Part shown: positions 36,001 through 41,746 of the stretch, one piece after another
How the letters are laid out: each line of letters starts with the position of its first letter
How positions within the stretch are numbered: position 1 is the stretch's first letter
Assembly (NCBI RefSeq): GCF_964204645.1
Contig: NC_134035.1
Location: 374,001 to 425,000 of the forward strand
Source of the DNA: Tubulanus polymorphus
Lineage: Eukaryota; Nemertea; Palaeonemertea; Tubulaniformes; Tubulanidae
Reading direction: 5' to 3'
DNA length: 51,000 nucleotides
The notes under the pieces: model-generated
The model's database searches: none
What the model was told of the DNA's origin: nothing
What the model saw: the letters and a program-made list of their open reading frames with translations, nothing else
Position numbers and translations under genes: made by a program

Positions 36001-36468
36001 TAAGTCCGAAAGTGGTCTTAAATCTTAAGACTGGTCTTAAGTTGTTAGATTGGCTATAGAACCAAGTTGGTCTTAGACTGATCTTAAGTCTAAGCCCTGA
36101 CTATGGAACGGGCCCCAGAAAATGTTTCAGTTTTGAATATTGATTGTAACATCAAATGATAATCGGTCCCGGGTTCAATTCCACATTTAATTCAATATTA
36201 TATATAATATCTGTATCCTGGATGGTTAGTGAGGTGTAGTGGACGGTATCTTTGATGGGTTGGTATGAACGCCAACACCAGGGGGAGTGGGGGCGGGGGA
36301 TTTAAATCTAGCTCCGATATATCAATGAAATAGTGCGCACTATCTCAAAAATATCGATGACGTAGTGCACATCTACTCAGGTAAGTATACTAGGTATCAA
36401 TGTAGATACAGACATATTATTGGAACAAAAAAATGAATACTTACTATCTGCTTTCGTTTTGGAGCCAT
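13044..36468 (-). CDS. micro-exon gene, 41 coding exons, 735-aa predicted protein of unknown function
   Basis: Rebuilt from splice sites: almost every exon is preceded by a pyrimidine tract ending in CAG or TAG and followed by GTAAGT (variants GTCAGT, GTAAAT, GTGAGT, GTAATG, GTAAGA, GTAAGC). Exons in transcript order are listed in the block entries below. Thirty-seven of 41 are 24-66 nt. Introns are in phase 0 except the two flanking exon 39, which are phase 1 and match each other. The joined frame is 2,208 nt with no stop. The protein begins MAPKRKQI, has no signal peptide, carries basic clusters such as RKRRRS, PKRARV and KRKLE, and is rich in Thr, Ala, Pro and Lys, which suggests a nuclear, largely disordered protein. 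I recognise no family. The symmetric exons could be skipped singly without breaking frame. Confidence 0.87.
13844..14079 (-). CDS. micro-exon gene exon 40
   Basis: A 236-nt exon between TATTTTACAG and GTAAGC. It reads EPILIETVEDGPEDVKEAID, then LFHLNLGPVLDDQLADPVPA, and ends with a basic stretch finishing RVDGRLWEGELRE. Phase 1 in, phase 0 out. It is acidic at the front and basic at the back. No domain recognised. A broken copy is at 6207-6436. Confidence 0.87.
14138..14375. mobile_element. 238-bp hAT-like MITE candidate
   Basis: The left end CAAGGGCGGATCCAG is mirrored by CTGGCTCAGCCCTTG at the right, imperfectly. The GGGCGGATC type terminus is common in short non-autonomous hAT-like elements. 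The flanking octamers TAATATAT and TAGATTTA match at only five of eight positions, so target duplication is weak. It sits in the intron upstream of exon 40. Confidence 0.45.
14935..15015. repeat. (TA)n microsatellite
   Basis: About 80 bp of pure alternating TA, abutting the retroelement-like 3' end at 15016-15120. Confidence 0.97.
15016..15120 (+). mobile_element. retroelement 3'-end fragment with hammerhead-like hairpin
   Basis: It contains CTGACGA (15040-15046), T, a 6-bp stem GATCTC/GAGATC (48-53 with 60-65), then GAAAC (15066-15070), and 30-40 bp later ATAAATAAATTC, which includes a polyadenylation-like signal. CUGANGA, stem, GAAA is the hammerhead ribozyme core order, but one extra U lies between CUGANGA and the stem. 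The same layout recurs at 15750-15780. Confidence 0.4.
15161..15335 (-). mobile_element. piggyBac-like element fragment, lacking the nested insertion
   Basis: It begins TTAACCCTTTCAGTGCTGAC and is the reverse complement of the right end of the element at 37818-38702, through GCGTCTACACC and GGTGTATCGTTAG. At the place where the 37968-38566 element is inserted in the other copy, this one reads straight through as an empty site. Confidence 0.6.
15631..15849. repeat. near-perfect palindrome, 107-bp arms, 5-bp loop
   Basis: The left arm 15631-15737 and right arm 15743-15849 are reverse complements with a single mismatch. The arms contain GTTTATTTCAACG, the CTGAAGA...GAAAC hairpin motif and the word GATAATAAAAAGTCCGAAAA. 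The mismatch replaces the G of GAAAC in the left arm. It lies in the intron between exons 39 and 40. Confidence 0.93.
16081..16839 (-). CDS. micro-exon gene exons 38-39 (phase-1 junction)
   Basis: Exon 38, 16788-16839 (52 nt), reads AENAAAAHAAPVDATEN and leaves one extra G. Exon 39, 16081-16146 (66 nt), begins with TC to complete a Val codon, reads IEEIRRNIAADPRYLLNFLTR and leaves one T. Exon 40 completes that codon with TG. This matched phase across three exons is strong evidence for the model. Exon 39 looks like a helical segment and is preserved at the same length in the pseudogene copy. Confidence 0.85.
16305..16590. repeat. about 60-bp degenerate tandem repeat
   Basis: Five units with GGATCCAGTTCCACA and GAGTTAACTCTGAACTCA. 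Related single pieces lie at 18490-18560 and 40520-40580, so this is a dispersed family. Confidence 0.8.
17603..18414 (-). CDS. micro-exon gene exons 36-37
   Basis: Exons: 18373-18414 TETPATPPPPPQAD and 17603-17653 RDEIPQLRRSPRLRRRR. Exon 36 contains a CCG run encoding five prolines. Exon 37 is very basic. Exon 37 has an intact-looking 48-nt relic at 7949-7996 (RDEIPLRRSPQLRRRR), while exon 36 has no counterpart there. The intron between them holds the 43-bp minisatellite. Confidence 0.83.
17745..18285. repeat. 43-bp minisatellite with 172-bp higher-order repeat
   Basis: Twelve or so units of AATAGCTCGGTAGGACCAGA plus GAGATTCAGGGATTCTATATGTG. Four-unit blocks starting ACCAGAGAGA at 17751 and 17923, with the next at 18095, are identical in variant order, an exact 172-bp period. 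The final four units are shorter (GAGATTC form). Located between exons 36 and 37. Confidence 0.93.
19106..19789 (-). CDS. micro-exon gene exons 33-35
   Basis: Exons: 19757-19789 RNEFHTCVNVP (GTAAAT donor); 19615-19641 KRKLEVPAS (GTGAGT donor); 19106-19147 DPVSPKRARVGPVK (GTAAGT donor). PKRARV is a good monopartite nuclear localisation candidate. DPVSP resembles QPVSPP of exon 29. A relic of exon 35 is found on the plus strand at 7247-7279. Confidence 0.8.
19515..19575. repeat. short CAGACGGAGAGACAGGCGGA repeat
   Basis: Two and a half 20-bp units in the intron between exons 34 and 35. Confidence 0.75.
20451..21627 (-). CDS. micro-exon gene exons 30-32 (acidic, proline-rich)
   Basis: Exons: 21601-21627 DINLFDDLW; 21410-21463 NDDFPEPPPPEPEAPTII; 20451-20483 ESEIARIVQID. 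Exon 30 has a GTAAAT donor. The acidic-hydrophobic NLFDDLW followed by a Pro-Glu stretch has the look of a short linear interaction motif; this is inference only. Confidence 0.78.
22236..22911 (-). CDS. micro-exon gene exons 27-29
   Basis: Exons: 22882-22911 SKQTITTTKE; 22666-22698 VTRKRRRSVDE; 22236-22271 QPVSPPKIPRDE. Donors are GTAAGT, GTCAGT and GTAAGT; all phase 0. The RKRRRS cluster is a plausible nuclear localisation signal. The intron between exons 28 and 29 contains a long GACC repeat. Confidence 0.82.
22408..22513. repeat. (GACC)n microsatellite, about 26 units
   Basis: A pure tetranucleotide run in the intron between exons 28 and 29. The TDRP-repeat reading of this run is not a protein. 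Confidence 0.97.
23171..24855 (-). CDS. micro-exon gene exons 23-26, duplicated AIPAR family
   Basis: Exons: 24805-24855 QKQPPTTTTAAAAIPAR; 24478-24513 TKPTAAAAIPAR; 23475-23522 KPTPTATAAVAAIPAR; 23171-23197 KPTAAAPKE. The first three share the ending AAIPAR and a near-identical donor context (ACGAGTAAGTTTC), and exons 24 and 25 sit in duplicated DNA 1,003 bp apart. All are phase 0. The acceptors share the TTTTATTGCA(ACA)G form, so all four exons probably descend from one. Confidence 0.85.
23370..24770. repeat. 1.0-kb tandem duplication carrying exons 24 and 25
   Basis: Sequence from GTGCAATTCCTGAGTGCTAA through the exon to GAGAAATGAACGT occurs at about 23370-23775 and 24360-24770. Exon starts differ by 1,003 bp. 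The two copies are separated by about 580 bp of unrelated DNA (23780-24360) that contains TGGGATTCGAACCCAATA near 24000, a tRNA-like B box on the minus strand. Confidence 0.85.
25387..25452 (-). CDS. micro-exon gene exon 22, polyalanine
   Basis: A 66-nt phase-0 exon between TTTTATAG and GTAAGT reading QTK, nine Ala, KTAAKT, AAAF. The Ala run is a pure GCA repeat (CAG/CTG microsatellite), so length will vary by whole codons between alleles. The Lys-Thr-Ala composition is similar to linker-histone tails. Confidence 0.83.
25682..25835 (-). CDS. micro-exon gene exons 20-21 (basic)
   Basis: Two 27-nt phase-0 exons: 25809-25835 TLKEKRKME and 25682-25708 RERKKKALE. Both have TAG/CAG acceptors with pyrimidine tracts and GTAAGT donors. 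They are strongly basic, likely part of a nuclear localisation or nucleic-acid-binding segment. The intron between them is only 100 nt. Confidence 0.82.
26587..26706 (-). CDS. micro-exon gene exon 19, folded-looking segment
   Basis: A 120-nt phase-0 exon after TTCTCTATTTACAG and before GTAAGA. It reads QVMVDLPRVHAIVVVRGPKV, then AVDNCYEYAHELRDRLVAQE. The pattern of a hydrophobic strand followed by an amphipathic helix suggests a small alpha/beta fold made with exon 18. It loosely recalls anticodon-binding-like domains, but I would not assign it on sight. The DNA contains GTAGTTCGTGGG and its inverted copy, a side effect of the coding sequence. Confidence 0.82.
27074..27154 (-). CDS. micro-exon gene exon 18
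   Basis: An 81-nt phase-0 exon after TTTATATTTCAG and before GTAATG, a weaker donor than the others. It reads EIETVFELKLGTSLRASFQK followed by TLTRKHP, which unlike most exons looks like a folded, helix-forming segment. A second frame is also open (NSFRIKVGDVAQGLVPED), but phase 0 is supported by the neighbouring exons on both sides. Confidence 0.72.
28106..28561. repeat. direct repeat around a possible SINE relic
   Basis: TATTACAAAATGGATAAGCG and following bases occur at 28106-28172 and 28494-28561. Between them, GGGATTTGAACCCACTACGC (28188-28207) reads as a tRNA B box on the minus strand, but no good A box is visible. Confidence 0.6.
28590..28864. mobile_element. 275-bp MITE candidate
   Basis: The left end CATAGGCGTCCCCGAGG is mirrored by TCTGGGGACGCCTATG at the right. 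The interior is GC-rich at the ends (GGGGGAGGCCCCCCAAACACC). A clear target duplication is not visible. It lies in the intron between exons 17 and 18. Confidence 0.6.
29143..29328 (+). mobile_element. tRNA-derived SINE with 11-bp target-site duplication
   Basis: It contains a pol III A box (TGGCCAAGTGG, 29159-29169) and B box (GGTTCAAACCC, 29212-29222) at tRNA-like spacing. The head resembles a class II (Leu/Ser-like) tRNA. The tail ends in a short TTAAAAA. The duplication GAGCTATAATT flanks it at 29132-29142 and 29329-29339. It is in intron 17, sense to the plus strand and antisense to the host gene. Confidence 0.85.
29690..29855. repeat. 37-bp repeat with internal palindrome
   Basis: About four and a half units of TTAACTCAAAACCGTACCGA plus TACGGTTGGCTTGATTC. 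ACCGTACCGATACGGT inside each unit is nearly self-complementary. Confidence 0.88.
30547..30591 (-). CDS. micro-exon gene exon 17
   Basis: A 45-nt phase-0 exon between TATTCTTTTACAG and GTAAGT, reading HHTGTRSTLASPDIE. It is the first exon after the triplicated blocks and is not itself repeated in the window. The next intron (27155-30546) is the longest of the gene and holds a SINE and other repeats. Confidence 0.82.
30857..32513 (-). CDS. micro-exon block, unit 3 (exons 12-16)
   Basis: Third copy, 1,657 bp. Exons: 32454-32483 PEVLEEIPPP; 32191-32217 ITVEAEIHF; 31601-31624 NRQTATNT; 31355-31387 NSTTTRTTAPE; 30983-31006 RKQTAAKA. It lacks about 56 bp of intron present in units 1 and 2 (the stretch with ATGCGCAAATATAAGCGTAT), which accounts for its shorter length. 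Exon sequences remain intact and spliceable. Confidence 0.87.
32514..34226 (-). CDS. micro-exon block, unit 2 (exons 7-11)
   Basis: Second copy, 1,713 bp. Exons: 34167-34196 PEVLEEIPPP; 33904-33930 ITVEAEIHF; 33269-33292 NRQTATNT; 33012-33056 NSATTTTTTKTTAPE; 32640-32663 RKQTAAKA. The 33012 exon is 45 nt where the other units have 33 nt: a run of ACG codons has expanded by four codons without breaking frame. NRQTATNT differs from unit 1 by one synonymous change (GCA to GCG). Confidence 0.87.
34227..35946 (-). CDS. micro-exon block, unit 1 (exons 2-6)
   Basis: First and longest copy (about 1,720 bp) of a tandemly triplicated block. Exons: 35885-35914 PEVLEEIPPP; 35622-35648 ITVEAEIHF; 34972-34995 NRQTATNT; 34725-34757 NSTTTRTTAPE; 34353-34376 RKQTAAKA. 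All are multiples of three, all phase 0, all with GTAAGT donors. A further exon-like segment at 35135-35188 has a damaged donor (separate entry). The block boundary is the word CAGGTCAAAAACGATAAGTT at the low-coordinate end. Confidence 0.87.
35135..35188 (-). pseudogene. exon-like Ala-rich segment with damaged donor, unit 1 copy
   Basis: It is preceded by CATCGCGACAG and reads F, then Ala codons (GCT then GCA runs), then TTTE, 54 nt in phase 0. The donor should be GTAAGTTTGA as in the neighbouring exons, but four bases are missing, leaving GTTTGA after GAA. Copies at 33433-33468 (36 nt) and 31764-31805 (42 nt) share the same loss. Either the exon is dead or a weak GTTTGA donor is used at low level. 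Confidence 0.6.
35965..36125. mobile_element. dispersed MITE-like repeat (GGTTGCAC... CTTAAG)
   Basis: It runs from GGGGGCGGTTGCACGTCAAT to CTATGGAACGGGCCCC, with internal CTTAAGACTGGTCTTAAG-type inverted repeats. It looks like a short non-autonomous element common in invertebrate genomes; the family name is not certain. Lies between exons 1 and 2. Confidence 0.5.
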
Positions 36469-36472
36469 ATTT
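36445..36472 (-). CDS. micro-exon gene exon 1 (start codon)
   Basis: The start ATG is at 36468-36466 in the context AAATATGG, which matches a good Kozak context (A at -3, G at +4). It reads MAPKRKQI, a lysine/arginine-rich start that looks like a nuclear localisation signal, then GTAAGT. TTTTGTTTTCTAG stands only 4 nt upstream of the ATG and looks like a 3' splice site, so either a 5' untranslated exon lies further upstream or the message is trans-spliced. I found no promoter I could defend. Confidence 0.75.
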
Positions 36473-36646
36473 CTAGAAAACAAAATAGAGACATCATAAA
36501 CATTTGAGCGACGACACTTATCATCATTTGAAAATTGGCATATCGATTGTAAACAAATCCGCCAGATGACAGATCTGTAATCAGTCAGTGCTATGGAGGG
36601 TAGCCCTTGGGTTTTAATAGAAACAATTTCAGAGACAACACATTAA

Positions 36647-36905
36647 CAACTTTCGTCAACGAATTCCCTTGAGAATCATCTGTATCAACCAGTTACAGAT
36701 GATTCTCAAGGGAATTCGCTGACGAAAGTTGCACTTGGTAAATACACAAAATATAAATGAATTACCCAAATATTTCCTTGATTTTAGGAAAATTTCCGAA
36801 ATTTATTTTTGGAAATATTTCCAAACTAGGAATTATCATTTCAAAATTCCAAAGTTTTTCCCAATTTCCGCGTTCTGTGGGAACCATGAGTATGCCTGTT
36901 TATCT
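36647..36905. repeat. 38-bp-arm palindrome plus dispersed repeat
   Basis: Arms 36647-36684 and 36694-36731 are reverse complements with one mismatch and a 9-bp loop (CAACTTTCGTCAACGAATTC in the left arm). The adjoining 36732-36905 is related to 8700-8890. It lies upstream of exon 1, so it may be near the promoter of the micro-exon gene. Confidence 0.85.
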
Positions 36906-37382
36906 AAGTGCTGAGGTGGAATTTTTTAAATCTTACATCTCCAGCACTTTCGAGTATTGATTAGTTCAATGAAATGCTTAACGCACCTTAAAATTTCAAC
37001 AAAATATTTTGTTTAGGGTTTCATTCAGTAAACCATCAGGCCATACATGCAGTTCAACAGTTTTGGACGCAATGGGATACCGGCAAGGCTAATGAATGAA
37101 TAAGACCCTAAAGATATTTTCTGTTGAAGACATTTTGAGGGCACCAACGATTCCCTACCATTTTTCATTACCAGTTGAAATTTGGTTTATTTCAGAATGT
37201 TTTAAATCTAAAAAACTGATCAAGAAATGTGGAACTGGGGGGTCCAGAACGGTGGAACTGGATCCTGATAGCCGCTTTAAATGAAATCTTTTTGACATTT
37301 TTGTTGAAGAAATTAAATTTGTGTAGGGTGCCAAAAATCCCAGATCAGTTATCCAAAGTAATACACACTAAATTTTTTATTT

Positions 37383-37813
37383 TCGTGTTTAAACTTTTCT
37401 CAACTTGGTCTCAACAGGACCAGTGAAACTGTATAGTCCAGATAAACCATCGTTTCTATATCCATCTGACACTGTTTTCAAAGGATTGTCAAAAAATCGT
37501 CTTTAACTGATTTGAATCAGAGAAAAGAGACTCCATTTTATGAACTAAATAAATTTTAACAATATGTTCCATGCCTACCATTTTAAATTATTTTCAAACC
37601 ATCAAGAATCATATTTCAGAGGCATGGAAACACAAGAAACATTTTGTTAGAATTTCAAAAATGGCTGATCTTTTGTAATTGCAACATGAGAAAATGAAGA
37701 CTTTTTGGCAATTCTTCAATATGGTGTAAAGTGGATGTAAATACAACTGTTTATTCAGACTGCACATTTTCACTCTGGTCGTATCGAGACCAAATTGAGG
37801 TGTTTTCAAAAGT
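37383..37813. mobile_element. about 430-bp MITE, family A copy 2
   Basis: The left end has CTCAACTTGGTCTCAACAGG; the right end, reversed, has CCTCAATTTGGTCTCGATAC. Inner similarity to copy 1 (10686-11112) includes GATCCATTCTACACTG-type and GTGAAACTG words. A diverged single piece of the same type is seen at about 39370-39480. Confidence 0.68.
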
Positions 37814-37817
37814 TTAA

Positions 37818-38702
37818 CCCCTTTAGTGTGTCTACAGCACAGTGTGGTATATAAATCAGTGATAGATTTTGCTAATTCACCGCACTGTGGTGTCTTGATG
37901 TAATAAGTAATTAGTTTTTATCTCTATTGAAAGATGACAGCACCTGTCAAACATAGTGAAATACTAGTACCGTATTTTCCGGCCAATAAGCCGATTTTCT
38001 AGCCTCAGATTTTTACCCAAAATATCGTGATCGGCTTATTGGGCGGATACGATCTGACATAAAAAATCACTTCCCGATCTATGCCACTCTAATGCTCTCA
38101 ATGATCGTCAAAATCAAGAAAAGTGGTCGATATTTATTGGAGGTCATTATTTACTACCAATTATAATCTATTTTGAACTATTTTATTTTTACTTTGATTG
38201 TTCCATCACCGCACAGCGGCAATGGTATACATTTATATAATGCGCGAGTTCATCGCACTACCACGTGTCAGTTCATACATTAGTATTTATGCAAATCAGC
38301 AGTGAGCCGCGTACTGCGTGTATAGTAATCAGCTGAGTGATTCTATATATAGCACAGTCACTCGGCGATGATAGTATACACAGCACTCTCACACATCGGC
38401 GGGCGCTACTGTCAGCCTCTTAAATGTCAATTAAGACGAACTAATTGACAAATCAGTGAATTAAAATCTCCGATGAAGGGCCTCGGCTTATTGGGCGAAG
38501 CTTTATGAAATCCATGTATTTTAGGCTAAAAAACTGCCCTTGGCTTATTGGCTGGAAAATACGGTAGCTAATGATACACCGCGCCGCGGTGTAGACGCAC
38601 TATAGTGGTATTCCCGTTATTCAACAAACTAGGGCAGAATTTTTCAAAATTTTAAAATTATCTCCAGCACTATAAGCTATTGATCAGTCAGCACTGAAAG
38701 GG
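37818..38702. mobile_element. piggyBac-like non-autonomous element, 885 bp
   Basis: TTAA at 37814-37817 and 38703-38706 flanks ends CCCCTTTAGTG and (reversed) CCCTTTCAGTG. TTAA duplication with CCCTTT termini is the signature of the piggyBac superfamily. No transposase is present. About 600 bp of it is a second, nested element. Confidence 0.7.
37968..38566. mobile_element. nested ISL2EU-type MITE candidate with TA duplication
   Basis: It begins TACCGTATTTTCCGGCCAAT and ends with the inverse of TACCGTATTTTCCAGCCAAT, with about 28 bp of terminal inverted repeat. The flanking sequence continues GAAATACTAG on the left and GCTAATGATAC on the right. Compared with the empty copy at 15161-15335, the duplicated dinucleotide is TA. 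Confidence 0.65.
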
Positions 38703-38829
38703 TTAAGAGAAATATCACAAAGTAACGGATGTCATGCAAAAATTATGAAGACATCGGTCCATTCCGTTTCATGAACGTAAAAATAAAACCCTGTAAATCA
38801 ATTCAACATTCACTAAATTCACCTGCATT

Positions 38830-40440
38830 AATGAAGAAATTTAAAATCGATTTTAAGTGTAAGATATTTTTTATGTAAGTGGGTCCTAGTCTAATTGGGT
38901 CTAACAGTCAGTTTCACAAAAATTTTATTGGCGAGATAAACTTTAGTTAATGATGAAATTTTATAATCGATTCTAAGTGTAAGGCTAAACAAAAATGATA
39001 CCTTGTTTCTCCGCAGCCGCCGGGTCATTTTTGTAAAATATGATAAAATTTATAAACAGTTCATTTCTATAGCGGCCGGGTCTGTTATGGTAAAATTGAT
39101 CACGATTTTTAAAAAAGTAATGTATAGGGTAGATAGGCGGCCGGCCGGGTCAACATTTAAGTTCAGCAGAGTGGAGAAACAAGGTATCAATTTTTTTTAG
39201 CCTAAGATATTCTTCATCTAAGTGGGTCCAAGCCTAATTGGGTCCAAGAGTCAGTTTCTCGAAAATTGTACAGCTATTTTCTATTTCGACTTGACTTGCA
39301 CATCAGGTGGCCTAGCTCAGTCAGTTTTAGTGGTATATACCTGATAGAAGTCTTATTAGGACCAGAAAGGACTGGCAGTTGACGAAAAACATTGTTTTCT
39401 GATCCATTCTACACTGTATTTAAGGATTGCAAAAAAAGTCTTCATTGAAAACAGTTAAAATAAAGAAAAGTTGCTCTATGATTCTAACATTCTAACAAAA
39501 GTGGCTCTATGATTCCAACATTAAATTCTAACAATTTATTTCCATGCCTACATAGCAAACTTCAGTTGCTAAGGCTTTTTTGTAATCATTTGATACAGTG
39601 TGCAATGGATTAAAAAACGACTGCCCCTCAGTAAGTTTAGGTAAAAGGGTCAAAAGGGTAAGCACAGATGGGCAGCTGATCTAAAAGCATCGGTTCCATT
39701 TAAACTGCATTGAGGGATAACCTAAATCTTCTTTAACTCAAATGATCTTCAATACAACGTAAAATGGATTAAATATCAAAGTTTAAGGTTGGCCGCCTAT
39801 CTGTGCCATCTCATTTGAGACAACAGGTTACGTACTACCAAAACTGACTGAGCTAGGCCACCTGATGTGCGGCCAAATCTAGTTGAAATAGAAATTAATC
39901 AAAAAACAATATTCTTTACCAACACTAATGGATACAAAAATCTTGTAAAACCAGGGCAACTAAAATCGGGGAAGCAATTTCATGACATAAATTTGACACC
40001 AAAATCTATTTCATGGCTCAGTATTTTATGAGAATAGATAATTCTAGAATATAATAATATTTTGCCTAGTATTTGTTGATTTGTATCAACATCATCCACA
40101 GCTAATAGTGATCTAAGGTCTCAGTGAGTTGTATTGTATTCAAACAACTGTAAGACATGCCGCTACATTTTGAGCAGCCAGGGTTTGACTAAGGGTTTGC
40201 CAGGGTTTGACTAGTTCGCCATCTAGTGGATACTATGAATTATGAGTGTCTATCGGATTAAATTGTCAGCTGGCAGATGAGCTTGGCAAGAAAGTTTTTC
40301 AAATCGATTCTAAAAATATTTACATTTAATACAGTTTATCTCACCAATAAATTTTTTGTGAAACTGACCCCTGGACCTAATTAGACTAGGCCCTACGTGA
40401 AGAAAATCTTACTCTAAAATCGCTTTTAAATTACTTCAAC
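38830..40440. mobile_element. 1.6-kb element with about 140-bp terminal inverted repeats
   Basis: The left arm (about 38833-38985) and the right arm (about 40300-40438) are imperfect reverse complements; the shared text includes CTAGTCTAATTGGGTC and GTCAGTTTCACAAAAA. A third copy of the same motif lies inside at 39180-39270. A second inverted pair, GCACATCAGGTGGCCTAGCT, is nested at 39298-39335 and 39836-39870. No transposase frame is visible. Confidence 0.65.
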
Positions 40441-40933
40441 ACGGGTGCATATTGAATCGATTTAGGATTAATTTCGTTTTGGGAAAATGTACCCAGGGTC
40501 GTATATTTCATATAGGCAGCTATCAGGATCCAGTTTCACAGTTCTGGACCCAGTTCCACAGTTGTAAGTTAGAGCTAACTGAGTTCATTTTCAATGTTTT
40601 AACTACAATCAATTTTGAACTCAGATTTAGAGTTCAGGTTTAAAGCAAATTGAAATGAACTAATTTTAACTCAAAGTAAACCAAAGATGAAACCGAGATC
40701 GAATGCTGATTTTCAGATGCAGCTCTCAATTCAGAATAATTCTTATCAAAATAATTTCTGATCTTTAGGACTAATGACCCTTCATTTCACACCCCTTAAC
40801 ACTGGACAAAAATGAACTCAGCTAGCTCTACCCCAACCTGGAAGCTTTGTTTATTTTCTACCCTTAGCTACGTATAAAGCTCGGGTCTAAAATCAAAACT
40901 TCACTTCAAAAACTTAGGCCTAGTTTACAAAAA

Positions 40934-41181
40934 ATGGCCACCGGGCTGAAGAGGTAGGAGGGAGAGGGATCGCCGCCGACGGGGCTTTGTTTCTTCAGTT
41001 TTCTTCTGCCGTTCGTTCGACCATCTCATTTTTTCAACCAGTCGCTGCTGTGATGATATTCTCCTGCAGAAATTTGAGATCTCAAAAAGATCGGCCTCAA
41101 GAATATCGGCGGCGATCAGGATTGAGGAGCGGGATGGGTGCGGAAAGTGGCGCCATTTCAGACGACGGAATATCGAGTTAA
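40934..41181 (+). CDS. possible two-exon small gene, 43 aa
   Basis: Exon 1 40934-40953 reads ATG GCC ACC GGG CTG AAG AG with GTAGGAG as donor. Exon 2 41070-41181 follows TCCTGCAG and runs to TAA. Joined product: MATGLKRNLRSQKDRPQEYR and 23 more residues ending GISS. The area is GC-richer than its surroundings, which suits a 5' gene end, and could be the start of a longer gene. No homology recognised. Without the intron the frame stops after seven codons. Confidence 0.3.
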
Positions 41182-41214
41182 AACATCGTCTGAAATATCA
41201 GTTTACATCAATAG

Positions 41215-41631
41215 ATGATCGTCAAAAACTATTTCTACGCCGTCCAAACGACCTCTTCTGTGATATTGGCCGTAAAATCTACCGCAAAACGATCCGATTT
41301 AACGGATGTAAAGAGATTTAAATCGAAAAAAATCACCAACACGTTTACTTACATCGCTCGATTTAGCATGAATGATAATGCGCGCAACGGGCGAGCCAAT
41401 CACCGTGACGGAAACAATAGGATCCAATCAACGGAACGGATACTATCGGATGCCGGACCACGTGGTGTGTTTGAATCGGCGACACTCGGATACGGATTCT
41501 ATAACCGAACCGTCGAAATGATATATCATTATCAATTTCAATTGATGTATCGAAATATCAATTCGACTATCGATAGAAATAGAAATGATTATATCGTAGA
41601 TCTTTTAATATCAGTATCGGATTTTTTTTAG
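41215..41631 (+). CDS. hypothetical ORF, 138 aa
   Basis: A 417-nt open frame from ATG to TAG directly after the preceding small frame. Residues are polar (MIVKNYFYAVQTTSSVILAV at the start, LLISVSDFF at the end). No domain seen. Length is somewhat above chance for this AT content, but nothing else supports it. Confidence 0.2.
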   Translation: MIVKNYFYAVQTTSSVILAVKSTAKRSDLTDVKRFKSKKITNTFTYIARFSMNDNARNGRANHRDGNNRIQSTERILSDAGPRGVFESATLGYGFYNRTVEMIYHYQFQLMYRNINSTIDRNRNDYIVDLLISVSDFF

Positions 41632-41746
41632 ATTTTACGGACGCCCGACGACCAAACAACTCACATCATCCTCGATTGCCAGGGGCCGGATGAAACGTTG
41701 AACGCGGACTGCGTATCGGCCATCGGCACTATCTAGGCTATGAACC

